Shown here piece after piece: positions 50,501 to 60,100 of a DNA stretch of 64,000 nt. Under the pieces are notes generated by a model. That model was not told the DNA's origin, did no database searches, and was given only the letters and a program-made list of their open reading frames with translations. Each line of letters begins with the position of its first letter. Position 1 is the first letter of the stretch. The position numbers and the translations under genes are program-made. The DNA is from Batillaria attramentaria (lineage: Eukaryota; Mollusca; Gastropoda; Batillariidae). The stretch spans positions 152,501-216,500 of the forward strand of contig JACVVK020000338.1 of the NCBI GenBank assembly GCA_018292915.2, in the 5' to 3' direction.

Positions 50501-51486
50501 TCTGGGAACTGATCTCAGACCATCAAGAAAGATTTTTGTGGATTTCCAAATTATGAAAAGTGATGCGAACATGAGCTCTAATCAGCATCAGAGCATCATG
50601 TACAAATCTGATTTTCCTTCAGTTATGATTCACTGTTCAGTGAGATGATATGTACATCAGAGCAATGCCAGTTATTCCCAGATTATATATTATTATCTTA
50701 TATAAGATTATATTATACACAGCCCTGTGAGAACCTTGTATGGTACTTGTGGTTAAAAAATTACACGTGTGTGTGAGTCAGTTTTTAGGGCTTTTAATGC
50801 TGCCCAGCCAACAAAGAAAAAAGTATTTGTATAAAATTTAATTGTAAATACCTGGGTTCTACATAGTGAACCTTCATGTTTTGGAATTTGTATGCCCTTA
50901 TTAGCCATGCCGTTTTATACACGTAATCTCATTTTTCACCCAACACTGATATATGTTGAAACTAACGAACAGATAAGGTTTCTCATACATACTTTTCATC
51001 ACTGAGAAGAAACACCGTCAGTAACATAAACATCCCATTAAATTATCACAGGGTTCTCATTATGACAGCATTAACCTTGTTTCCTGGGTAATCCAGTGGT
51101 GAACACAAATGTAAAAATGACGATAGCCCGTTATCGATAGCGCTCGAGAACTGCCCGTGAGTATAATATACCGGAACTGTCAGCGAGTAGTGACATTCAT
51201 CGTCCTAACGATGCACTCTCTGATAACATGCATACATTCTTGATACCTTCGCCTGTACATCTTTGGCAATAAACCTAGAATCCTTCCTTGTTTACAACTT
51301 GCTTGCTGCTGGGTCATTTTGCCACTTCGTGCACATCATCATGATTCCACCAAGATAGGCTTCTGGCAGCATCGATTGGCTTTACGAGTCGAGCGTAGCA
51401 TTAGCAGGTCAAGCATTCTGAAAATGAGACTTACCATAGCACATCAACACGCTGGATATCAGCACAAGAAGAAGTTTGACGCTCAT
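43424..51486 (-). CDS. Transmembrane C-type lectin receptor with mucin-like stalk
   Basis: Seven coding exons on the minus strand: 51486-51435, 50233-49961, 46961-46800, 46512-46303, 45958-45899, 44225-44144, 43928-43424. All have GT-AG borders and phases that match, totalling 1344 bp (447 residues plus TAA). Exon 1 encodes the signal peptide MSVKLLLVLISSVLMCY. Exons 2-3 (residues about 24-160) form one C-type lectin domain with WIGA, WKWV, NWASGQPS, KWHDYKC and YICQY landmarks. Exon 4 is a Thr-rich O-glycosylation-type stalk, exon 5 a short linker, and exon 6 the TM helix (about 255-277, Gly/Leu/Cys-rich). Exon 7 is a tail of about 170 residues with NPYY, YLIP, YDEI, YESV and YVPF tyrosine motifs. 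The Ca/sugar site is non-canonical: QPS replaces EPN/QPD, and WHD replaces WND. It is likely a cell-surface recognition receptor, perhaps immune or adhesive; the ligand is unknown. Introns hold a Tc1-like element, a SINE and HINE-like copy G. Confidence 0.9.
44304..45592 (+). mobile_element. HINE-like element, copy G, in a lectin intron
   Basis: It lies between the linker exon and the TM exon of the lectin gene, antisense to it. The left palindrome is shortened ('aagttgtttctctacacaactt'). A GT tract (44515-44551), core units near 45069 and 45251 (182-bp period) and a right end with the T/A hairpin subtype (GGATGG...CCATTCC) follow. No SINE is present. Confidence 0.88.
47091..47492 (-). mobile_element. 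tRNA-headed SINE, family B, in a lectin intron
   Basis: It matches 2311-2708 over its full length: head with 'ggtggtctagtggttaag', box B 'gagttcgagcccc', and a body containing 'ccgatcgtcgggggttctct'. The tail has 'aagcgcctata' and (ATT)n. It has the same orientation as the lectin gene. Confidence 0.92.
47783..49420 (-). mobile_element. Tc1-like (Tc1/mariner) DNA transposon, 1638 bp
   Basis: The terminal inverted repeats are about 27 bp with one mismatch (shared core ACGTCCAAAAATAACGCAAC, at 47789-47808 and, inverted, 49396-49415). TA dinucleotides flank it at 47781-47782 and 49421-49422, the hallmark target duplication of this superfamily. A single transposase gene lies on the minus strand inside. 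The element sits in the second lectin intron, in the same orientation as the gene. Confidence 0.95.
47996..49026 (-). pseudogene. Tc1-like transposase, one frameshift
   Basis: The ATG at 49026 starts MPRLSAIERQQAIGRLNAGQ, an N-terminal helix-turn-helix region with a GRP-type motif (AGRPRILT). The frame breaks near 48745-48760 and continues in another frame to a stop at 47996, about 343 residues in all, the usual size. DDE residues are visible: Asp in VFSDECRF, Asp in FQQDNAPAHSA, and Glu in LNPMEQVW, with 34 residues between the second Asp and the Glu (DD34E). With its coding frame split the copy is probably inactive in itself, although the ends look mobilisable. Confidence 0.93.
50771..50811 (-). 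mobile_element. Degenerate retroelement 3' tail fragment
   Basis: 'gtgagtcagtttttagggct' and 'gctgcccagc' resemble the reverse complement of the 3' domain of the 13743-14703 insertion. The match is short and diverged. Confidence 0.4.
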
Positions 51487-51686
51487 CTTTGTCTAGCCTG
51501 TAATCGTCTTGCACAAAACTATACTCAAGGAGTGGTTTCAACAAACCCAAAGGTCGCGTGGATGCATTTTGTCGTCGACTCGCTTTCTCGGCAAAGCCTC
51601 GGTGCTGCTAAAAATAGGTTATTCCGGACCGTGTTGCGTGTTGTGATGGCCTCGTTTTCGCTGCGGTCCTCAGGCAGGTCTCAGCG

Positions 51687-53265
51687 CATCCCCGTACCAG
51701 GGGCCGTCGCTACACTATGCCCCCGCAACCACGGCCAAGTCGGGCTAACCGAGACCGAGCCGAGATAAGTAATAGCTAAGAAGGAAAAATATTAAAATAC
51801 TCGGTGACAAGGAAAGTGGACAGTTGCGAACAACTTTAAGGCCCCCGTGTTATTTCACAGTGTGCACAGAAGCGAGGAATTCTGACAAATTCACCGGCAC
51901 AGTGAATTTTTAGCATGGCTCGGAGATTATTGTGCGTGGGAGTGATTTCCCTTGAAACCAAAAGCAGACTTTTTTCCCGGGGGAATTTCGGTCACACCTG
52001 TCAACAACATCGTCTCCTCCAAAACCAGGGTACGGAATTATTTTGTTATGCTAACAACATTATACAGCTTAGCGAGGCGTTTCCAAATAATTAAGTGCTC
52101 TTGAACATTATGCAGCGCGAAATTAACGTCTGCTGTAAAGGACGTTAAACACCCAAACACCCACGTGAAAGATAAAGTACAGGCGTACAGCAGAGGGGTG
52201 GGTGTTCGGATGTTTAACGTTCTTTACGGCAGACTTTAATTTCGCGCTGCATAATGTTCAAGAGCACTTGATTATTTGGAAACGCCTTGCTAAGCTGTAT
52301 AATGTGAGCATTACAAAATAATACCGTACCCTGGTTTTAGTTTCTTTGTAGCTGCATCAAGTTTTACGTATCTCTCCGGCGTCGGTAACGTCATTCCTTT
52401 ATGTCAATTGGTGCGTCTTTGCCAATTGATTCTAAACTTCAGTCATTGCTTACTACATAGCATTTTCTACCTATCTCTAAATGTGCCTTCGTAGCTGCTG
52501 ACAGTGACTTTCTTAATTATCGCCTGTTCACAGGATCATTTATACTCTTAAAAGAATGCCATCTTTTCATCAGCTTCACAGCAAGCAAAGATCCTCGTAT
52601 ATAGGATCATTGCAGCAAGTTGGTTATATTACTATAATTGTTTTCTCTCTCTGTAGTATGTATACCTTTGCAGGACAGCTTTCGGAACCGATTCTGATGC
52701 TCTAGGCCTACCGATTATCAGTTTACCGAGTCAATGCTCATTAGTGGCCATCAGCTTTATTTGTAAACTACACGAAAGAGAAAGTACGTGGGTGTTTGGG
52801 TGTTTAACGTCCTTTACAGCAGACGTTAATTTCGCGCTGCATAATGTTTAAAAGCACTTAATTATTTGGAAACGCCTCGCTAAGCTGTATAATGTTGTTA
52901 GCATAACAAAATAATTCCATACCCTGGTTTTGGAGGAGACGATGTTGTTGACAGGTGTGACCGAAATTCCCCCGGGAAAAAAGTCTGCTTTTGGTTTCAA
53001 GGGAAATCACTCCCACGCACAATAATCTCCGAGCCATGCTAAAAATTCACTGTGCCGGTGAATTTGTCAGAATTCCTCGCTTCTGTGCACACTGTGAAAT
53101 AACACGGGGGCCTTAAAGTTGTTCGCAACTGTCCACTTTCCTTGTCACCGAGTATTTTAATATTTTTCCTTCTTAGCTATTACTTATCTCGGCTCGGTCT
53201 CGGTTAGCCCGACTTGGCCGTGGTTGCGGGGGCTTAGTGTAGCGACGGCCCCTGGTACGGGGATG
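51687..53265. mobile_element. Foldback/MULE-like element with 480-bp inverted arms
   Basis: The left arm (51687-52166) and right arm (52786-53265) are inverted copies of identical length. I count only about four or five differences, so they are roughly 99% identical. The 619-bp spacer holds an older, partial inverted copy of the inner arm (about 52195-52335) and otherwise unique sequence. The 9-bp sequence GTCTCAGCG occurs immediately outside both ends (51678-51686 and 53266-53274), consistent with a target duplication of the size made by Mutator-like and Foldback elements. No transposase frame is inside, so it is non-autonomous. The inner arm ends carry the 'ggacgttaaac' SINE-tail motif. It lies 200 bp upstream of the lectin start codon. 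Confidence 0.9.
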
Positions 53266-53542
53266 GTCTCAGCGTCCTCGGGGGATCAACTACTTCCGAC
53301 ACTCCTCTCTCTACGCTCCGCGGTCGCTTTTTCTGCGTCGAACAATTAATGCGCGTCTAACCGTCAATCGGTGTGCTCCTGCACACCCATCACTGAAAGA
53401 AACGTTTAGTTTTGTTTTTTCTCCGTTTCCTTTCAAGGTAATGCTTAGCTCATTCTGATTCTAAACAGGCTCATGTCAGTGGGTACGGGGTTTTGCCAGT
53501 TTTGGTTTCGGGTGTCACTCGACCAGTGACGTCGAATACAAC
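53266..53542. other. Short spacer between two foldback elements
   Basis: Unique sequence separating the two inverted-repeat elements; no gene seen. Confidence 0.5.
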
Positions 53543-54270
53543 CCTGTTCCGGGTCCGTCGCTTCTCCCGCCCCTCCGGCGACGTCCTAATCGGGCTAACC
53601 GAGACCCCGGCCGAGCCGAGCTAAGTCAGTGATACCTAAGAAGGAAAAAAACAGAAATACTGACTCGGTGACAAGTAAGATGGACAGTTGCGAACAACTT
53701 TGAGGCCAGTGTTATTTCACAGTGTGCACAGACGCGACGAAAACTGTCGCATTCACAGCACAGCCTCATTTTCTGCCTCTTTAGAGAGTATTGCCTGCAT
53801 GAGTTGTCTCCCTAGCCCCGGCGGCCCAACAAGCTATACGCATTTTTCGTGGCAGACTCGGCACAGAGCGGCTTCCACGAAAAATGCAATGTATAAAAAT
53901 GCATGCTTCCCAGTGCTGCGGCTGTGTATGCACAGGGGACAACTCATGCAGGAAATAATCTCTAAACGGCAGGCTGAAAATGTACTGTGCTGGTGAGTGC
54001 GACAGTTTTCATCGCTTCTGTGCACACTGTGACTGAACTAGTCACTGACCTCAGTCAAAGTTGTTCGCACGGCAACCGTCCACTTTCCTTGTCAGTCACT
54101 GTCGGACCGAGTATTTTTGTGTTTTCCTTCTTAGGTATCACTTACATGGCGGCTTAATGGCGCAAAAAAAGGTCACAGTGATAATTAGCTCGGCTCGGTC
54201 TCGATTAGCCTGACTGATTTGGACGTCGTCGCGGCTGGAGCTGAGAGAAGCGACGGACCCGGAACAGGCC
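53543..54270. mobile_element. Second, diverged foldback-family element
   Basis: The left half (53543-53852) and right half (53875-54270) are inverted relatives of each other with indels. Their outer parts match the arms of the neighbouring element ('agttgttcgca', 'gtccactttccttgtca', 'tctcgrttagcc'). The centre is a perfect 13-bp stem (GCATTTTTCGTGG, 53840-53852 and 53875-53887) around a 22-base loop, so the whole unit is one long hairpin. I see no clear target duplication. Confidence 0.82.
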
Positions 54271-55273
54271 CGGGTTGCGTCGGATACAGTTTCAGTAGTC
54301 TGGGTGACTCAAACCTGCTCAGCCAATGGTCGCTCATCTCTATACTGACCGTAATCCGGCGTCAGTTTCCAGACAACCAGTAATCACCGTGACCGATCGA
54401 GTCATCATTGATAGTGCGACAGGAAACCGAAATGTCACGACTGATGGGGACGGATGTGACAAAAGCATCACTGAAACTAGTCGTGGAACGCTTATGTCCT
54501 AATTATCAGATTCACTGATATGAGTCACGGTAGGGGGGCCAACGAATTCATCGGGGTTGGAACATGTAGTGAGACTTTAAACGGCTGATTTTTCCTTCTT
54601 TCCGCCCTATATTTGCATTTTGAGGGTATGGTTGGTCAGCGAGCACCAAAACCACTACTAATAGGAACCTGACACCCATTGAAGTCTGTAATCAAACGCC
54701 GTGTCAGTTCCTCCTATTCCCAAAGAACTCTCTCAGTTCTGATTCAGAGTTCAAATATCCGTTTATTATCCCAGTTTGGGTTGTCAGTTTGTTTTCAGTG
54801 GCGTAAAAAAGAATATATATATAGAGAGAGAGAGAGTGAATAAGAACAAAGGCGTCGCTAAAGCCGAAAACATGCGCTCAATCAGGTCAGTTTGAAAGTA
54901 GGGGAAGTAAGTAAAGCTGAGAGCGCTCCCTAGATCTAGGAAATGTGTGCTTTGTATGCCAGTGGACAAGCCCGCCTTGCCCTGTATTGGCTACAAGCCA
55001 CAGTGGAGGGGGGGGGGGGAGAATCTACCATCCTACCGCTGAAACGTCTAACAGATCCAAGGGTATCTCACCATTCATAGGGCCCCCATTCCCCTCCCAC
55101 CGGGAGGAAAATGGTCGGTACAACTCGGTCCAGCTGAACTGACGATTTTCATCAACGACTTGGTGATTTACCGGCATAGCCTAAAATCCATCTCAAGGAC
55201 GGAGACTGACTAGAAATAACACCAACCGGTAACACAGGGACACTTTCATCGGCGTCTACAGCCTGTAGTCCGG

Positions 55274-55329
<56 letters not shown>

Positions 55330-55331
55330 GC

Positions 55332-55386
<55 letters not shown>

Positions 55387-57102
55387 GATCAGGGTTCACC
55401 GGCTGTACAAATTATCGTCCTCTACATGCTTACAACTTATGTGACCTGGACACAGTTCTGAAAATGGGCGCTGATACGCAAGTGAACCTTTCATACCCGC
55501 CGAATTCTTTCTCTTGACACGTATGATTAGCACTTCTCCCTGCCAGGGGCCAAATTGGTTCTCTTGGTTGACACCGTTGCCAGCTCAGTTGTATGACGTG
55601 CCTCATTCGCTGCATGTCCATATTTTCGCCCGCATTTCCACTTTCCCGTACTGTTTATTGTTTGCACTGATTAGCACGATTGAGTGGCCGTGCAATTTAT
55701 GGAGGATTTCTGTGGCGGTGCTTAATCCGGCGCTGCCCCTGGGATCTGTTACTTGTTCGTGGCAGTGAAGGCACAATCATCCAGGCGTGAAAAACCAGTT
55801 CATTCCGAAAAAAGCCATTGCAGAAGATTAAAGAACCAACATACATGTACAGGCCCACTGGTGCACAAAACAGCTTCACTGATACCTACGACACTGGATT
55901 GTAGTTTTGTACCATGCAACTTTTCGTATTTTTACGTAGCTTTTCGACTGTAGACGTGACAATACCCTGATTTGTCAGTCGAATGTGCATATCGCCAAGT
56001 GGGGTCCGCTTTGACTGGCTTAATTCTTCTTTCGACCAGCGCAACATGTTTCATTCGGAAGCCGGGTGATGAGATGAAAGCGGCAAGCCAGAGAGTGCCA
56101 ACGTCAGACAAGACAAACACGCACACGTTTTCTGGATCGACACCACCGTCTTCTCGGCCGTGTGCGTCGAGAGTCAGATATTTTTGAGAAAGGTAGGTTT
56201 TCCACAATAATTTTATCACACTGGAGGTACCGCGGCTAACAGGGTATCATGAACAGTATACACAGACGACATCATCATATCATGTCAGTGTACATGCTCT
56301 TGTGTCGTCCTCAGATTCTACTGACAAGTAAACTACTGCATGCTCACTTCAAAGGAAAGGTGAACACGATAAATACAATAAGAAAATAGACATAAATCTA
56401 CTTCATTTACTTTCGTAACTTGGCCGTGAGAGGAATGGTCAATAGCTGTTCGAAACGGCCCTATTTTCCAGTTCCGTAGAACGAATTCAGTGAGTTAAGT
56501 TCAGCGAACAAATTGTAAATCGCCCCGCGAACTTTAAAAAAAAAATCTTTATTTCATTTTTGTTTGAAAAGACACTACACAATGTACTGTCTAAGTCTGA
56601 CGGTTTCCCGCTTCGTACTCACGTGTGGAATTGATTCCTCACTCAGCGAGGCTTACCGATACATGAGAGCAACCCAGCAGACACTGCAACTGAGAATGCC
56701 CTGAAATGAGCAGCACGCAGATACATACCATGCCCGTCAGATTCTTGTAAAAATGTGTTTTTCGTTTTTGTTTTTGTCTTCGTGTAGCTTTTTCTTGTTT
56801 TGTGTTATTGTTTTGGTCGTTCTAGTTTGGGTTGTTTCTCTCTTTGGGGGGGGGGGGGGGGGGGGGGCTGGGGAGTACGGTGTCTCCTTCTTCCGCAAAA
56901 GATGTTCTAGATGTTTTTATGGATTTCTTTTAATATATATTACATGATTTCTTAAGTACCCTCTCGGCCCCATTTATCTTGTCTTCCCATGGCCAAAAAC
57001 GTACATGGATTTACTGTGAAGTGGTTGAATTTAGCTATGCCGTTGTGTCACAATTATGTATAGATGCCAGTAATATGAAAATGGAATTTTCTTTTCCAAC
57101 AG
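54271..57102. other. Upstream region of the KY-like gene
   Basis: A 108-bp GT tract (55275-55382) and a long G run (56846-56867) are present. A donor-like site AAAG|gtaggt at 56192/56193 could end a non-coding first exon that joins the acceptor at 57101-57102. Short frames at 55.9-56.2 kb on both strands show no domain. Confidence 0.4.
55275..55382. repeat. (GT)n microsatellite, 108 bp
   Basis: A GT run with a single GCGTGTGCTT interruption near 55325-55332. Confidence 0.97.
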
Positions 57103-57175
57103 AAGCTGAGGGGCGACTGCAGCAAACAGACACTAACAAATAATGGGTGCGCCCGTGTCCAAAGAGGAAAACGCG
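57103..57175 (+). CDS. Candidate first coding exon a of the KY-like gene (Met-Gly-Ala start)
   Basis: The acceptor 'ttcttttccaacag|AAG' opens the exon, and an ATG at 57143 gives 11 codons, MGAPVSKEENA. The exon ends at gcg|gtaagt in phase 0, which matches the phase-0 acceptor of the next exon at 61089. Met-Gly with Ser/Lys at positions 6-7 fits an N-myristoylation signal. The 40 bases before the ATG would be 5' untranslated, so a non-coding exon lies further upstream. Confidence 0.5.
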
Positions 57176-60100
57176 GTAAGTTCAACATTTGATGAAATAA
57201 TGTATGTACTCGCTTGTGAACAAGTATGACCACAGTTGTGAACTTACCCGTTTCACTGATTTAGAGGCGACGTGGGTGAGTGGGGATGTGAGGGATGGTG
57301 GGGGGGGGGGGGCGAGTTTGAAGACGCTGAAAGTGTAGGTCTGGATCCTGGAAAGAATATAAGGGAGAGTTTGCCCGGTGGATGTGTGAACTGGCTGGGT
57401 AAGTGTGGCTGGCGGTCGGGGGAGGGGGTGGAGGGTTTCATTTTTCGGGTTAATGTAGGGGGAGATCACTCATAGGTAATGTTAACGCGGGAGGTCAAAC
57501 TCCGGATAATTGGAACAAAAATCAATTTCCCATGTGTTTGACTCTACTTATGTTTAAAATCTGTGTACCGTCGACTCCACTGTGCCATTTCTTTTTGTGT
57601 GAAAGTTAACTTCTTAAAATTACAGAAATGTCACTTGTTAGTTCAATTTGAACATTTAGGCAGTGGCGTTCACGTGAAATGTGATGCGAGTCAGTGGGTG
57701 AAAGTATACTTAGGCTGATCAAGATTGCGGGCGGCGTCAGTGAGGTCACGCATTAGTCGGCTGCAAGTGAGACTGACAAGGAGCTTGAGAGGGCAAGCGC
57801 ATTACTTTCTGGGCTGCAGAAAGACAGTATGAGCACATCAGACGTAATAAGATACACTGCGTACAAGAACCAGTACCTCTGCTGAGATATCAGTGAAGGC
57901 CTCTTTTTGCAATGGGTAACATTGTTCAGTGTATGCTGGGGAAGTGTTAAGCCGAGTTAACGAACATCTAGTGTATCTGATTATGCCAAGCTGTGAATAT
58001 GTTTCCAAACCATGTGCACCATGCCAACCGTTACTAGTTATATCTAATGCTACATATGTCCCCTTCCCTCAAGCCACGGTTACATTGTATTGGATCCGAC
58101 AACTTAGCACCTCTTCTTACACGTGCTTTAACGGATTCAGTTGTACATACCGTTTGTACACAACGAAGGGGTTTTCCACCAATGTTATTTTTCTGAGAAT
58201 TGACCACGGCAGATGGCGGGAAACAAAGCCAAAAGCCTTCTGGAAATCAATAACTGAGGCTGCATGTAACTTCCTGTTTGCCAACAACTGTTTTTGGATG
58301 ACCACAAAAACTGAGTGTAAATATGTAAATATGATCAGTAGCAGAATAACCAGCTCGGAACCCCGTCTGCCTGGTTTTAAACAATAGTGTCATGTATACC
58401 CACTCATTCCTTGAGTCTGTCATTCATGATAGTGCCATATATCTTGCTACAAACATACATGCAAACATACATACGTCCCCTGTAATTATAAATTACGCTC
58501 CATCTCTTGAACAGTGGCTGACTGTGTTCAGCTGTCTGGGTAAACACCTTTATCAAACAAAATGTTAAATAAAAATTTCATAAGGAAGTCTACAATACTA
58601 ATGTCTGAATATTTAAACAGTTCTCCAGCAACACCGTCAGGACCACCAGATTTATCGTTTTTTTTCAGGCGGCGCACGGCTCGCTCAACATCTTGCTGCG
58701 TAATCGGACCATTCAGAATGTCGGCCTCAGTTCACTGTCTGCGTCTGTGTTGTGCGTGTCATCGTAATGCACGTGATTATCAGGGTCAGAGTTGTCATCA
58801 GCATCAAGGACAGACTGAAAATGTAGATACATCGATTGAAATTGTTTTACGTACTTTCTGCTTCTTTGAAGTAAACTTTGAAACTGTATTCCAAAATTCT
58901 CTCCAGTCATACAGTGCATCAACTAATGAGGACGAAAGTTTCTGTTTAAACTGGTTTGCCCCCTTCCGCAATCTTGTCTGTAACAATCTATGAGCCTAAG
59001 CTTAAATACTCTTAAAAACCACTTAACATGACCAATACCCTGGTTTTCCCATACAAAACCAAATCCATACTGATAAAGAGTAGTCATCACATAGTGAACC
59101 CAAGTAATCTTATTTTCATGATGCAGACAGAGCAGCATATTGTACAGGCGATCTTGAGGTAATCTTATTAATCGCAACCAGTAAGAAACACATCTGACAA
59201 ATGAGTTAATGTACAGTGGATAACGTCCACATTCACCATATACTAAAGCGTTCGGCGTTTTAGCATTAACAGAAAGAAACCCTTTGATCGCAAATACGTG
59301 AATCTTTTCAATAATGTCAGTGTTACCACTGAGACCCCATATTTCAGACCCGTACAACAAAATTGGTTGAACTTGGCAATAAAACATAATGAAGGTGAAC
59401 GGTCACCCAGATACCACAAAGCTCTCAGGATACTAATGACTCCTATACGTGCTTTACAAGCAAGGTCTTCGAGTGCATGTGTAAACACACAACGTGTAGA
59501 TAAATAAATTCCCAGATATTTATACATATTTACTATTTTAAGTTGTGTACCATCGTAAAACCATTTTTCTCTGAACGCGATGTGTCCTCCGTTCCTGAAA
59601 ACAACCTCGGTCTACAGATCTTCTTGTAGCCTGTTTTGTTTTCAGGCTACAAGAAGATCTGTAGGCCGAGTAATTAGCAAAAATCTATTCTTGATCGGCT
59701 CATGAAGCTCATAAAATGAGCTGGCAGTTCGTGAGCTGAACACAACTCACTCAGAGAGAGAGAGAGGGAGGGGGGTGGGGGTTTAACGCCCTTTTTCACC
59801 ACATACGGGTGATATCAAAGACGGGGCAATGATGAAAAAGCCAGCACAAATATTTGGCACCAGCCGAGAGAGAGAGAGAGAGAGAGAGATTACTCATATC
59901 AGGCCTCTTGATGTCTCGTCTGTTTTCCGTCAGTAATGCCGCATCTCAGTCTAGAAGGGTGGGTGGGTGTTTGGGTGTTTAACGTCCTTTTCTACCACGT
60001 AAGCTCAGTCTAGGAATAAAACAAAACAATGATGATAAAAAACGTGCGATTTTCTAGTTTTCCACAATTCTAAACCGCACTTTAAAGTGCTCCTCAAAAC

